From an uncultured Draconibacterium sp. (GTDB lineage: Bacteria; Bacteroidota; Bacteroidia; Bacteroidales; Prolixibacteraceae), in the NCBI RefSeq assembly GCF_963677565.1, contig NZ_OY781981.1, positions 1,488,001 through 1,552,000 of the forward strand: DNA of 64,000 bases, written 5' to 3'. Of this stretch, positions 1-9,395 are shown piece by piece. Under the pieces are notes generated by a model that searched no databases, was not told the origin of the DNA, and saw only the letters and a program-made list of their open reading frames with translations. Position numbers and translations under genes: made by a program. The first letter of the stretch is position 1. The number at the start of each line of letters is the position of its first letter.

Positions 1-2
1 TG

Positions 3-191
3 CACACTGGTGAAATGGTATTGTTTTACATCAATCGGTACGGATTTTATGAGGGGCATAACGAGTACCGGGTAGATCCGGTTACTGTGGCTTTTTTATT
101 TGGCTTGAAACCGATTGAAGAAATTCACCGGGCTGTTAATGGTGATTTATACAGTTATTTTACTGCACATTTCACCGAAAATCCGGAGTAA
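3..191 (+). CDS. C-terminal end of an unidentified protein (5' truncated by window)
   Basis: An open frame enters from the left edge and ends at TAA 189-191, giving about 62 residues that end in HFTENPE. It is rich in aromatic and charged residues (for example FYINRYGFYEGH near the start). I do not recognise the family. The next gene begins two bases after its stop, so the two are probably cotranscribed. No function is assigned because most of the protein lies outside the window. Confidence 0.55.
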   Translation, partial: HTGEMVLFYINRYGFYEGHNEYRVDPVTVAFLFGLKPIEEIHRAVNGDLYSYFTAHFTENPE

Positions 192-192
192 T

Positions 193-1125
193 ATGAAAAA
201 TGGTTTAACGCTACTAATCGCAGCAGTAGTCTTGCTTTTTCCGCTGAATATCCGGGCGCAGGATCAACAAGCTGAGATTGATTCGCTGGTCATTAAGATG
301 AGAACAGCAGGAAGAGAATGGAACAATTATGCAAATCCTTTGATAAAGATTGGTGAACCGGCTGTTCCGTCTCTTATTCGTAATGCGCAAGACACCAGCC
401 TGAGTCAGTGGAACCGCAGAATTATTATAACTACCCTGAATAACATTCATTCTGAACAGTGGGTAAAACCCGCACTGGAAATCTTGTTGAATGAAAATGA
501 AACACCGGAAATAAGAAATCGGGTGATCCCCGGTTTGTCAGGTATTGATCTGTCGCATGTGAAGGAAGAGTTATGGACGTGGTTCAAAAATGTTGAGAAC
601 CAATTTCACAAATCGAATGTCGCTAATCTTTTATTAAGTGCTGATACTGCAATGGCTTATCGCGCGTTTTGCGAGCTGTACCAAACACAGGATGGGCACA
701 TTCAAAGAAATGCGTTACAAAAACTGGTATTTTTAAAGCCTCAGCAAGCAGGCTTCTGGTATATGAAAGCGATACAGGGTGAAGATTGGATGACAGCAAA
801 TCTGGCAATGGATAGTTTAATCAGCTATTCATCGTTAAATTCTGATCGCCTGATATCGGCTTATCATTTGCCTGACGTAAATGAAGAAGTGCAGTGGCGA
901 ATTGTTTATGTGTTGGGTCAGCGAAACGATTCAGAGAATATTGCGTTTTTTTGTGAGGCAATGAAAAGTGAAAGTTGGCTGGTTCGCACAGAAAGTGCCA
1001 TTGCACTGACGAAACAGAACAAAGAGATGGTACTAAAACAAATGGAAAGTATGCAAAATGATTCTTCAGAAATTGTAAAAAATAATGCAAATTGGGTGAC
1101 TCGCAGTTTTAGCGGCAAAGATTAA
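193..1125 (+). CDS. exported HEAT-repeat-like protein
   Basis: The protein has about 310 residues. The ATG at 193 is chosen because it is followed at once by a signal peptide (MKNGLTLLIAAVVLLFPL, then a cut near AQD). A longer reading from TTG 115 would overlap the previous gene and bury the signal peptide. The mature part is predicted to be largely helical, with repeating patterns such as AVPSLIRNA, ALEILLN and VRTESAIALTK that resemble HEAT/armadillo-like repeats. Such repeats usually bind proteins. The start lies two bases after the upstream stop, which suggests an operon. The partner and role are unknown. The HEAT assignment rests on pattern only. Confidence 0.7.
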   Translation: MKNGLTLLIAAVVLLFPLNIRAQDQQAEIDSLVIKMRTAGREWNNYANPLIKIGEPAVPSLIRNAQDTSLSQWNRRIIITTLNNIHSEQWVKPALEILLNENETPEIRNRVIPGLSGIDLSHVKEELWTWFKNVENQFHKSNVANLLLSADTAMAYRAFCELYQTQDGHIQRNALQKLVFLKPQQAGFWYMKAIQGEDWMTANLAMDSLISYSSLNSDRLISAYHLPDVNEEVQWRIVYVLGQRNDSENIAFFCEAMKSESWLVRTESAIALTKQNKEMVLKQMESMQNDSSEIVKNNANWVTRSFSGKD

Positions 1126-1173
1126 TTTTGCTGTTCGTGAAAAATAAGGGCATTCAGGAATAGAAAAACAGTT

Positions 1174-2355
1174 TCAATTAGTGTTGAATTTCATGATCCA
1201 CCCATCACTTCTGCTGTTTGTTTCCTCTTGTATTCCGGGGCCGATAACTACAAAACCACCGTCGGAACTATTAATTATTCGCGATGCGTGATCGTTGTTA
1301 AAATTGAAGGGGAGCAACTTCTCGCCGAGCTCATTACCATCCGGGTCGATAGCCAGTAGCCACGGGCCAATTTTCCCCAGAAAAGATGTAGCTTTAATTC
1401 CGGCCACAATAAATGTTCCGTCAGGCCTTCTTGCCAAAGCATTTCCACCTTCCGATCCTTCACGATCAACACTTTTTGTCCATAATATTTCTCCTGTTGA
1501 ATTTATTTTGTTTAAAACCAGGTCGAAATCGTAAACCGGATCGGGAGCATTTATATCTCCAATGCACTTGCCATTCCAACCAACTATCATAAAAGAACTG
1601 TCGGAAGTGCAACAAATGCATTCGGGCCAAACCCTTTGGTCGGGAGTTTTTATCCACGAATACCATTTTGCTTTTCCCATGTAACTAATGCGTATGGCCA
1701 CGATATCACAATTGTTTTTAGCTTTTTCGCCAACTTGTGCCGCCAGGGCAAAATCACCATCCGGAAGTTTCTTTATCGATCGGGCGCAACCACTCATATT
1801 TGTCATGAATGTACTTTCGAGCGTTATCTCTCCATTTTCATTCATAATTGCCATCAATACTTTGGGATCGTCCGGATCCTCGCCTTTTGATCCGGCAATA
1901 GCGAACCGCGTTTCCAGTAAGGGGATAATGTCTTCTACAGCCAGGTATTCACTGTCTAGTTTTTTGGTCCACAGTTCGTTTCCTTCTGAATCCAATCGAA
2001 TTAGAAGACAACTTTGTTCATCCTCTTCAACCGAGGTTCCCAGAACCACATAGCTATTATCGCTTAATTGGGTTATTCTTTTGGGTATTTCTTTTGCTGC
2101 TGTACCTACGGTTTTTTCCCACAGAATATCACCTCTCTCGTTGAAGCGTAGTATCCTTATATCAAAAGATTTTCCTTCTGGTTTTAGTGCACCTGTAACA
2201 GTAAATCCACCATCGGCATTTTCAATAACATCGGTATAAAAATCGCAACCTCTCACTCCTGATTGTTTTTTCCATTCGGGTTCGGGAATCTGAGCCTGCA
2301 AGCTCATAAATTGAACGTTCAGAAAAATAAATACGAAAAGCTGAATTTGTCTCAT
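1174..2355 (-). CDS. secreted beta-propeller-like protein, function unknown
   Basis: The protein has 393 residues with an ATG start and a signal peptide (MRQIQLFVFIFLNVQFMSL, cut near LQAQ). The mature part repeats a unit of about 45-55 residues of the type DGGF.V.G, then D..I.R, then G..LW.K, for example ENADGGFTVTGA, RFNERGDILWEKTVG and SSDGGFVVIGPG. This pattern is common in Bacteroidota secreted proteins and fits blades of a beta-propeller. It ends at WIMKFNTN, so no T9SS sorting domain follows, unlike many relatives. It stands alone on the minus strand, convergent with the HEAT-like gene. No enzymatic motif is visible. Confidence 0.7.
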   Translation of the reverse strand: MRQIQLFVFIFLNVQFMSLQAQIPEPEWKKQSGVRGCDFYTDVIENADGGFTVTGALKPEGKSFDIRILRFNERGDILWEKTVGTAAKEIPKRITQLSDNSYVVLGTSVEEDEQSCLLIRLDSEGNELWTKKLDSEYLAVEDIIPLLETRFAIAGSKGEDPDDPKVLMAIMNENGEITLESTFMTNMSGCARSIKKLPDGDFALAAQVGEKAKNNCDIVAIRISYMGKAKWYSWIKTPDQRVWPECICCTSDSSFMIVGWNGKCIGDINAPDPVYDFDLVLNKINSTGEILWTKSVDREGSEGGNALARRPDGTFIVAGIKATSFLGKIGPWLLAIDPDGNELGEKLLPFNFNNDHASRIINSSDGGFVVIGPGIQEETNSRSDGWIMKFNTN

Positions 2356-2618
2356 GGTGTAATTGTTGTTTGTATTTGCTAAATCAAGTATTCAGTTTAA
2401 TTTATCTGAAGAATGAGGTATTTAGTTTCTATCTACTATTTCTTTTTCTCCGGTTTTTACGAAAGCATTCTCAATTTCGTTTCATCAAAGTATTTAAGGT
2501 TGAATTGATTGGGGATATTAAAGGTTGGGTTCGTTCAGTCCATCTAACTAATTTATTTAATGTATAACCGGTGTTGAAGCCAATTTTTAGTAATTTGCAC
2601 TGAACCAATTTTTCTATT

Positions 2619-3980
2619 ATGCAATACAGAATTTCAGTTCTTACGGTTTTTATCTTGTTTTTCGTTTTTTCGGCCTATGCACAGAAAGTTGATGCCACAC
2701 GGCAATGGTCTATGTTTCGGGGGAACTTAGCTTCGGGAGTTATGGATAATGCCAAACTTCCGGCTGAATGGAATGCTGAAACTGGTGAAAACATTGCCTG
2801 GAAAACACCTATTTCCGGGTTGGGGCATGCCAGTCCGATTGTTTGGGGCAACCAGGTATTTGTTACCACTGCAATGAGTGAACAGGTGAACGATGATGTA
2901 AAAACTGGTATTTACGGGTCGATCGGATCGGTACCCGATTCGTCCGTTTACGAGTGGAAGGTTTATTGTCTTAACCTGAGTTCGGGAGAAGTGGAATGGG
3001 AAAAAACTGCGCACAAAGGTATTCCTGAACAGAAACGTCATCCAATGTCGTCGCATGCCAACTGTACACCGGCAACCAATGGTAAATTCGTTGTAGCATT
3101 ATTTGGTTCGGAAGGATTGTATTGTTACGACATGAAAGGTAATCTGCAGTGGTCCAAAGATTTTGGGGTATTAAAATCAAACTTTTTTTTAGTGGAGGAT
3201 GCCGAATGGGAATTTGCAAGTTCGCCGCTTATTTATAACAATCTGGTTATTATTCAATGCGATGTAGCTTCAAATTCATTTGTGGCGGCTTACAACCTGG
3301 AAACCGGAGAACAGCAGTGGAAAAAGGAAAGAGATGATTACCCGGGCTGGAGTACTCCAAATGTCTATTCTGATGGTGAAAAAAATATAGTTGCAGTGAA
3401 TGGTTACAAACATCGTGGAGGTTATGATTTGGAAACTGGCGAAGAAATCTGGCGCATGTCGGGAGGTGGAGATATTCCGGTTCCAACTCCGGTTATCGGA
3501 AACGACCTGATTTATTTTAACAGTGCCCACGGGAAATTATCACCCATATATGCCATTAGTAAAAAGGCAAACGGCGATCTAACTCTGGACGATGGAGAGA
3601 CCAGCAACGAGTATGTAAAATGGGCAAAACTCAGGGGCGGTGCCTACATGGGAACCATGTTGTTGTATGGCGATTACCTTTACAATGCGCGTTGGAACGG
3701 GCGATTATCGTGTTTTAATGCTCAATCTGGTGAAGAAATGTACTCCGAAAAAGTGGGTAGCGGTAATAGTTACACTTCGTCTCCGGTTGCAGCCGATGGA
3801 ATAATTTACATTGCCGATAACGACGGGAATGTTTATTCGGTAAAAGCCGGACCTGAATATGAACTTATTGCAACCAATAGTTTAAATGAAGTAATAATGT
3901 CGACACCGGCTATTGTAAATAAATATCTTTTGTTTAGAACAGGTCAACATGTTATTGCTGTTTCTGCAGAGGAAGAATAG
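2619..3980 (+). CDS. PQQ-like beta-propeller repeat protein (BamB-like fold)
   Basis: The protein has 453 residues and starts with a signal peptide (MQYRISVLTVFILFFVFSAYA, cut before QKVD). The mature chain opens with WSMFRGNLASGV, typical of the Bacteroidota and Planctomycete PQQ-like family. It then repeats blades ending in G...W, such as LSSGEVEWEK, LETGEQQWKKE, LETGEEIWRM and AQSGEEMYSEK. These indicate an eight-bladed PQQ/pyrrolo-quinoline quinone-type propeller, a fold shared by BamB and by quinoprotein dehydrogenases. No dehydrogenase metal-site motif is evident, so a scaffolding or binding role is more likely than catalysis. It is probably periplasmic. Confidence 0.82.
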   Translation: MQYRISVLTVFILFFVFSAYAQKVDATRQWSMFRGNLASGVMDNAKLPAEWNAETGENIAWKTPISGLGHASPIVWGNQVFVTTAMSEQVNDDVKTGIYGSIGSVPDSSVYEWKVYCLNLSSGEVEWEKTAHKGIPEQKRHPMSSHANCTPATNGKFVVALFGSEGLYCYDMKGNLQWSKDFGVLKSNFFLVEDAEWEFASSPLIYNNLVIIQCDVASNSFVAAYNLETGEQQWKKERDDYPGWSTPNVYSDGEKNIVAVNGYKHRGGYDLETGEEIWRMSGGGDIPVPTPVIGNDLIYFNSAHGKLSPIYAISKKANGDLTLDDGETSNEYVKWAKLRGGAYMGTMLLYGDYLYNARWNGRLSCFNAQSGEEMYSEKVGSGNSYTSSPVAADGIIYIADNDGNVYSVKAGPEYELIATNSLNEVIMSTPAIVNKYLLFRTGQHVIAVSAEEE

Positions 3981-4051
3981 CGAAACTTTAATTAGTCTTA
4001 AATTCCATTAACGAACGATGATTGCATTTTTCTAAACTCAGGAATTTGTAC

Positions 4052-4059
4052 TACTTTCG
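4052..4059 (+). promoter_or_regulatory. possible -7 box upstream of the MMPL transporter
   Basis: TACTTTCG is a near match to the Bacteroidota -7 consensus TAnnTTTG and lies 23 bases before the ATG at 4083. No TTG stands at the usual distance upstream; the nearest is 27 bases away. This is a weak call. Confidence 0.35.
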
Positions 4060-4082
4060 TCGATTATTTTAGAAAAAAAAGC

Positions 4083-6485
4083 ATGTGGATTAAACTATCC
4101 AGACTAATCCTAAGAAATAGAATCCTCCTTCTTTCAGTTCTTGGCGTCATTACGGTGTTCCTCGGATATCATGCCCGAAAAGTGGAAATGTCATACGAGT
4201 ACGCATCATTATTACCAAAGAAAGATCAGGCCTATAAAGATTATCAGCATTTTGTTGAGTTATTCGGTCAGGAAGGAAACCTCATTATCGTTGGTGTACA
4301 AGACTCGAATTTTTTCCGACTCGATCATTTTAATGCCTGGAAATCGTTGTGCAACGATCTGAAAAAGGTTGATGGAGTGGAAAATCTTCTCTCTGTTTCA
4401 AACACCTATAACCTTGAAAAGAATAAGGAAGAAAAGAAGTTTGAAGTTATAAATACCTTTCCGGATACGATTACAACCCAGGAAGAGCTGGATGAATATG
4501 TAACGGAATTTAAACGCTTGCCTTTTTATCGTAAGTTGGTTTATAACGACGAAACAAATACCTATTTGCTGGCCATTACAGTAAACAAAGACAAAATGGC
4601 GAGTAAAGAACGTGAAGCTCTTGTCGAGGGTATTCAGGAAGTCTGCCATAAATTCGAACAAAAAGAAGATGTAAAGCTGCATTATTCCGGGGTGCCATAT
4701 ATTCGAGTGGTTAACTCCATAAAAATTAAACGAGAATTGTACATGTTCAGTGTGCTGGCACTGGTTATTTGTATCGTTGTATTGTTCTTGTTTTTCCGTT
4801 CGTTCAAAGCTGTTTTTGTACCCGTGTTAATTGTAATAATGGGGGTTATCTGGGCTATGGGAATGTTGTCGTTATTTGGCTACAAAATCACCCTGCTTTC
4901 CGGAATGATTCCGCCTTTGCTCATCGTTATTGGTATTCCGAACAGTATTTACATGCTGAATAAATTCCATCACGAATACGTCAGCCACGGAAATAAAATA
5001 AAGGCGCTACAGCGTGTGATCATTAAAATTGGTAACGCTACCTTTTTAACCAACCTTACAACGGCTTCGGGATTTGCTACATTTATTATTGTAAAAAGCG
5101 ATATTTTAAGGCAGTTTGGTATAATTGCCTCACTGAATATTCTCGGACTTTTCGTACTGTCCTTATTGCTTATTCCAATCATTTTTAGTTTTATAGGGGC
5201 GCCATCATCACGTCATGTCGGACATCTCGACAATAAAATGGTATCAGGCATTATCAGGCAGTTAATGCACATTACCCAAAACTACCGCAGGTTGGTTTAT
5301 TTTACTGCCATTGGTGTAATTGCGGTTAGTATTTACGGTATTTCGCTAATGAGAAGCTCGGGTTACATGCTCGACGATATTCCTGAAGATGATCCGGTTT
5401 ATGTCGACCTGAAGTTTTTTGAAAGTAATTTTAACGGCCTTATGCCGCTGGAAATAATGGTTGATACCAAAAAACCACAAGGCGTTATGCAATTAACCAC
5501 TTTCCGTAAAATTGAGCAGCTTGAAGACCGCCTGGCCGAATATCCGGAACTGTCGGCATCTACGTCGTTGCTGAATCTGTTGAAGTTTGCCAAGCAGGCA
5601 TTTTATAACGGACACGAACGATACTACAGTTTACCCAATAACCGCGAAAAGAATTTTATTCTGCAATATGCATCAACGGGCGAGGAGAACGTGAATTTAT
5701 TGCATTCGTTTATGGATAGTACCCGTCAGAGTACCCGAATAAACATCCGGGTAAAAGATGTGGGTACCAAACGTATGGAAGAATTGTACACGCAGTTTAA
5801 CGCCGATATCGATTCCATTTTTACTTCCGATAAATACGATGTAACCGTTACCGGTTCAAGTATCGTTTCCTTTAAAGGAAATCAGTATTTGTTACGAAAT
5901 CTGTTTTCAAGTCTCGGATTGGCTATATTACTGATATCAACATTTATGGCCGTGATGTTTTCGTCGTGGCGAATGGTTATCTTGTCGCTCACGCCAAACA
6001 TTATCCCGCTTATATTTACTGCAGCGGTTATGGGCTTTACCGGCATTCCAATTAAAGCTTCTACCATTTTAGTGTTTAGTATTGCTTTCGGAATTTCAGT
6101 TGATAATACCATTCACTTTCTTGCAAAATACAGGCAGGAACTTACAATAACCAATTGGGATATACGAAAATCGGTTGTAATGGCACTAAAAGAAACCGGA
6201 GTAAGCATGTTGTATACCTCGGTAGTTTTGTTTTTTGGTTTTGGTATTTTTACCATCTCAAATTTCGGAGGAACACAAGCCATGGGAATACTTGTCTCTT
6301 TAACATTACTGGTAGCTGTTACTTCAAACCTGGTGTTGTTGCCATCGTTACTCTCCGGTTTAGAACGGATTACAACAAACGAAGCCTTTAAGGAACCTCT
6401 GCTACATATTTACGATGAGGAAGAAGACATTGAACTTGATGACCTGGAAATTGTTCCTGATGACGAATTAAACCTGGGAAATTAA
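4083..6485 (+). CDS. MMPL/RND-family transporter
   Basis: The protein has 800 residues. It has the two-fold layout of the RND superfamily: TM1 at about 12-30, a soluble domain to about 215, five membrane segments at about 220-390, a seventh helix near 408-428, a second soluble domain, and a last cluster at about 620-760. The second cluster carries the MMPL signature FGISVDNTIHF near residue 665, and IGIPNSIYMLNKFHHEY is the matching segment of the first half. At 800 residues with two small soluble loops, it resembles MMPL/hopanoid-type lipid exporters more than tripartite drug pumps. No adaptor or TolC gene is adjacent. Its stop overlaps the next start by one base (TAATG), so it is translationally coupled to a polyprenyl synthase. 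That suggests, but does not prove, a lipid-related substrate. Confidence 0.85.
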   Translation: MWIKLSRLILRNRILLLSVLGVITVFLGYHARKVEMSYEYASLLPKKDQAYKDYQHFVELFGQEGNLIIVGVQDSNFFRLDHFNAWKSLCNDLKKVDGVENLLSVSNTYNLEKNKEEKKFEVINTFPDTITTQEELDEYVTEFKRLPFYRKLVYNDETNTYLLAITVNKDKMASKEREALVEGIQEVCHKFEQKEDVKLHYSGVPYIRVVNSIKIKRELYMFSVLALVICIVVLFLFFRSFKAVFVPVLIVIMGVIWAMGMLSLFGYKITLLSGMIPPLLIVIGIPNSIYMLNKFHHEYVSHGNKIKALQRVIIKIGNATFLTNLTTASGFATFIIVKSDILRQFGIIASLNILGLFVLSLLLIPIIFSFIGAPSSRHVGHLDNKMVSGIIRQLMHITQNYRRLVYFTAIGVIAVSIYGISLMRSSGYMLDDIPEDDPVYVDLKFFESNFNGLMPLEIMVDTKKPQGVMQLTTFRKIEQLEDRLAEYPELSASTSLLNLLKFAKQAFYNGHERYYSLPNNREKNFILQYASTGEENVNLLHSFMDSTRQSTRINIRVKDVGTKRMEELYTQFNADIDSIFTSDKYDVTVTGSSIVSFKGNQYLLRNLFSSLGLAILLISTFMAVMFSSWRMVILSLTPNIIPLIFTAAVMGFTGIPIKASTILVFSIAFGISVDNTIHFLAKYRQELTITNWDIRKSVVMALKETGVSMLYTSVVLFFGFGIFTISNFGGTQAMGILVSLTLLVAVTSNLVLLPSLLSGLERITTNEAFKEPLLHIYDEEEDIELDDLEIVPDDELNLGN

Positions 6486-7468
6486 TGTACACAGTAGAAA
6501 AACTACAAAAAATTATTAGTGCCGAAGTCGAGTTACGCTCGAAAGAATTAGTGAAAAACCAGCCGGTTGAGTTGTACGATCCGATTTCTTATTCGCTCGA
6601 TATGGGAGGAAAGCGTTTACGACCGGTATTGGTTCTGCTCGCTTTTAACATGTTTTCTGATGAAATAGAAAATGCAATTCCGGCAGCAATAGGTATTGAA
6701 GTCTTTCACAATTTCACATTACTTCACGACGATATTATGGACAAAGCCGATGTGCGAAGAAACCGGCCAACTGTTCATAAACAGTTTAGCGAAAATGCTG
6801 CAATCCTTTCTGGTGATGCAATGGCTTTTCAGTCGTACCGTTATTTTCTGGAAAAAAAATCAGCAGCCTTGCCCGGTGTACTGGAAGTATTTAGTAAAAC
6901 TGCCATAGAAGTTTGCGAAGGCCAGCAGTACGATATGGATTTTGAACAGCGAATGGATGTTACCGAAGAGGAATACCTCGAGATGATTCGCTTAAAAACA
7001 GCTGTTTTACTGGCTGGCAGCCTAAAGGTTGGAGCGCTTTTGGCAAATGCGCCCGAATTGCTTGCAAATCAGCTTTATGATTTTGGAATTAACCTGGGAC
7101 TGGCTTTCCAGTTGCAGGACGATCTTTTGGATACTTTTGGCGATCAGGCTGTTTTCGGCAAACAAATTGGCGGCGATATTCTGGCCAACAAAAAGACATT
7201 TTTACTGATCAATGCACTTGAAAAAGCATCTGTAAATGAAAAAGCATCGTTAATAAGTTGGATTGAAAAAACTGATTTTGATCCGAAGGAAAAAATTACT
7301 GCAGTTACCAAATTGTACCAAACAATTGGGGTAAAAAATATTGCCGAAGAAAAAGTGAATGACTTTTTTAATAAGGCCATTCGTATTTTAGACGATTTAA
7401 ATGTGCAGGATGTTGTAAAACAGCCACTTCGAAACCTTGCACACAAAATGCTAATACGTAAGCATTAA
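6485..7468 (+). CDS. trans-polyprenyl diphosphate synthase (IspA/IspB family)
   Basis: The protein has 327 residues. The first aspartate-rich motif is HDDIMD at about residues 79-85, followed by RRNRPTVH. The second is QDDLLDTFGD at about 210. GGKRLRPVLVLLA near residue 40 binds pyrophosphate. Together these define a class I all-trans prenyl chain elongation enzyme, which condenses isopentenyl diphosphate onto an allylic diphosphate. In Bacteroidota the product is typically the menaquinone side chain. Chain length cannot be read reliably from the sequence. The residues just before the first motif (HNFTLL) do not include a bulky pair that would suggest a short product, so octaprenyl-type is plausible. 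The ATG overlaps the stop of the MMPL gene. Confidence 0.92.
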   Translation: MYTVEKLQKIISAEVELRSKELVKNQPVELYDPISYSLDMGGKRLRPVLVLLAFNMFSDEIENAIPAAIGIEVFHNFTLLHDDIMDKADVRRNRPTVHKQFSENAAILSGDAMAFQSYRYFLEKKSAALPGVLEVFSKTAIEVCEGQQYDMDFEQRMDVTEEEYLEMIRLKTAVLLAGSLKVGALLANAPELLANQLYDFGINLGLAFQLQDDLLDTFGDQAVFGKQIGGDILANKKTFLLINALEKASVNEKASLISWIEKTDFDPKEKITAVTKLYQTIGVKNIAEEKVNDFFNKAIRILDDLNVQDVVKQPLRNLAHKMLIRKH

Positions 7469-7505
7469 ATCGCTTTAGCTAAGTTAAATTATCTTACAAA
7501 ACCCA

Positions 7506-7521
7506 TATGCAAACTTGCATA
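7506..7521. promoter_or_regulatory. palindrome overlapping the atpD -33 element, possible operator
   Basis: TATGCAA and TTGCATA form perfect 7-base arms around a 2-base spacer. The right arm contains the TTG used as the -33 element of the atpD promoter. A dyad at this place could bind a dimeric regulator. It could also be chance in AT-rich DNA, and no regulator is known from the sequence. Confidence 0.4.
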
Positions 7522-7544
7522 AAAACAAAACAATGCTAAATTTG
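7515..7544 (+). promoter_or_regulatory. atpD-atpC promoter
   Basis: TTG at 7515-7517, a 19-base spacer and TAAATTTG at 7537-7544 exactly match the Bacteroidota primary sigma factor consensus (TTG, 17-23 bases, TAnnTTTG). Transcription would start near 7551, giving a leader of about 50 bases before the ATG at 7603. Confidence 0.7.
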
Positions 7545-7602
7545 TTGGGTCTATAAATTTTTAATGAAAAACGGGTTAAACCGGACTTAAATCTAATCCA
7601 AT

Positions 7603-9108
7603 ATGGCTCAAAGCATAGGTAAAATATTACAGGTTATCGGACCTGTGGTAGACGTTAGTTTCGATAGTGAAGGCAGCGAACTTCCTGCCATTAACGATGC
7701 ACTTGAAATTCCCCGCGAAGGCAAAGAAAGTTTAATAATCGAATGTCAGCAGCACATTGGCGAAAATACAATCCGGTGTGTAGCAATGGATTCGACCGAT
7801 GGTTTACAACGCGGCTCGGCGGTAAATGCTTTGGGAAGCCCTATTACAATGCCAAAAGGAGAAGTAGCATTAGGACGATTGCTGAATGTGGTGGGCGACT
7901 CGGTTGACGGATTGGAACAACTACCAAAAGAAGGTTTACATATTCATAACGAGCCTCCGAAATACGAAGATCTTACAACAGAAACAGAAGTTTTATACAC
8001 TGGTATTAAGGTAATCGACTTGATTGAGCCTTATGCAAAAGGTGGTAAAATTGGTTTGTTTGGTGGTGCCGGTGTGGGTAAAACCGTATTGATTCAGGAG
8101 CTGATTAACAATATTGCCTTAGCGCACTCAGGTTTATCAGTATTTGCCGGTGTTGGAGAACGTACCCGCGAAGGTAACGACCTGCTTCGTGAGATGATTG
8201 AAGCGAACATCGTAGATTACGGTGAAGAATTCAAAAAATCGATGGAAGAAGGTAGCTGGGACCTTTCGAAAGTAGACCCTGAAAAATTAAAAAAATCGAA
8301 GCTGGCCATGGTATTTGGTCAGATGAATGAGCCACCGGGTGCACGTGCACGTGTTGCGCTTTCAGGATTGACAATTGCTGAAAGTTTGCGCGATGGCGAC
8401 GGTTCTGCCGGAGGTGGTCGTGATATTCTTTTCTTTGTTGACAATATTTTCCGTTTTACACAGGCAGGTTCCGAGGTGTCGGCACTGCTTGGTCGTATGC
8501 CATCGGCAGTAGGTTATCAGCCAACGCTGGCCACTGAAATGGGTGTTATGCAGGAACGGATTACCTCTACAAAAAATGGATCAATTACATCGGTACAGGC
8601 AGTTTATGTGCCTGCTGATGACTTGACCGACCCTGCGCCGGCAACAACATTTGCTCACCTCGATGCAACAACTGTATTGAGTCGTAAAATTGCTGAGTTG
8701 GGTATTTATCCTGCGGTTGACCCGCTTGATTCTTCATCACGAATTCTTACGCCGGAAATTGTTGGAGACGAGCATTACAACTGTGCGCAGGACGTAATTA
8801 TGTTATTACAGCGCTACACCGAATTGCAGGATATTATTGCAATTCTGGGTATGGATGAACTTTCGGAAGAAGATAAACTGGTTGTTCACCGTGCGCGTCG
8901 TGTTCAGCGTTTCCTTTCGCAGCCATTCTTTGTTGCTTCGGCATTTACCGGACTGGAAGGAAAACTGGTCTCGATTGAGGACACCATCAAAGGTTTCAGA
9001 ATGATTATGAACGGCGATGTTGACCAATATCCTGAGGCAGCATTTAACCTTGTTGGTACCATTGAAGAAGCCATTGAAAAAGGCGAGAAATTGTTAGCTG
9101 ACAACTAA
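7603..9108 (+). CDS. atpD: F1F0 ATP synthase subunit beta
   Basis: The protein has 501 residues. This is the catalytic F1 subunit: it makes ATP from ADP and phosphate on the cytoplasmic face using the rotor gamma subunit. The N-terminal beta-barrel starts IGKILQVIGPVVDV. Walker A is GGAGVGKTVL at about 153-162. Walker B is ILFFVDNIFRF near 275. The catalytic-site region reads GERTREGNDL, and the DELSEED loop is at about 417. An insertion around SMEEGSWDLSKVDPEKLKK is typical of Bacteroidota beta subunits. Only the epsilon gene follows; the other ATP synthase subunits are not in this window. Confidence 0.98.
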   Translation: MAQSIGKILQVIGPVVDVSFDSEGSELPAINDALEIPREGKESLIIECQQHIGENTIRCVAMDSTDGLQRGSAVNALGSPITMPKGEVALGRLLNVVGDSVDGLEQLPKEGLHIHNEPPKYEDLTTETEVLYTGIKVIDLIEPYAKGGKIGLFGGAGVGKTVLIQELINNIALAHSGLSVFAGVGERTREGNDLLREMIEANIVDYGEEFKKSMEEGSWDLSKVDPEKLKKSKLAMVFGQMNEPPGARARVALSGLTIAESLRDGDGSAGGGRDILFFVDNIFRFTQAGSEVSALLGRMPSAVGYQPTLATEMGVMQERITSTKNGSITSVQAVYVPADDLTDPAPATTFAHLDATTVLSRKIAELGIYPAVDPLDSSSRILTPEIVGDEHYNCAQDVIMLLQRYTELQDIIAILGMDELSEEDKLVVHRARRVQRFLSQPFFVASAFTGLEGKLVSIEDTIKGFRMIMNGDVDQYPEAAFNLVGTIEEAIEKGEKLLADN

Positions 9109-9126
9109 AATCGGAAAGGAAGTACC

Positions 9127-9369
9127 ATGCATTTAGAAATAATTACACCGGATAAAAAAGTATTCGAGGGCGATGTTAGCCTTATTCAGTTGCCCGGAAG
9201 TAAAGGAGGTTTCGAGATATTGAAAAATCACGCTCCTATAATTTCAACACTTGAAAAAGGAGTGCTGAAAATCAAAGAAACAAACGGAGGCGAGCAACAC
9301 TTTGAAGTTGATGGTGGTGTAATTGAAAATAAAGCAAATAAAATTATTGTTCTTGTTGAATCGGCATAG
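9127..9369 (+). CDS. atpC: F1F0 ATP synthase subunit epsilon (short form)
   Basis: The protein has 80 residues and consists only of the N-terminal beta-sandwich (MHLEIITPDKKVFEGDV, then GFEILKNHAPIIS). The C-terminal two-helix domain that inhibits ATP hydrolysis in Escherichia coli is absent. This short form is usual in Bacteroidota. The subunit links gamma to the c-ring in the central stalk. The gene begins 18 bases after atpD, with a GGAAAGGAAG purine stretch ahead of the ATG as a likely ribosome binding site. It is followed by a rho-independent terminator. Confidence 0.95.
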   Translation: MHLEIITPDKKVFEGDVSLIQLPGSKGGFEILKNHAPIISTLEKGVLKIKETNGGEQHFEVDGGVIENKANKIIVLVESA

Positions 9370-9395
9370 TACAATAAAATAAGATAGTTGAAAAG

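Noticed and set aside
115..192. Longer start (TTG 115) for the HEAT-like protein
   Set aside because: It would overlap the upstream coding frame and place the clear signal peptide 26 residues into the protein. ATG 193 is far better.
2370..2567. 65-codon frame between the propeller gene and the PQQ-like gene
   Set aside because: Phe/Leu-rich translation of AT-rich DNA with no support.
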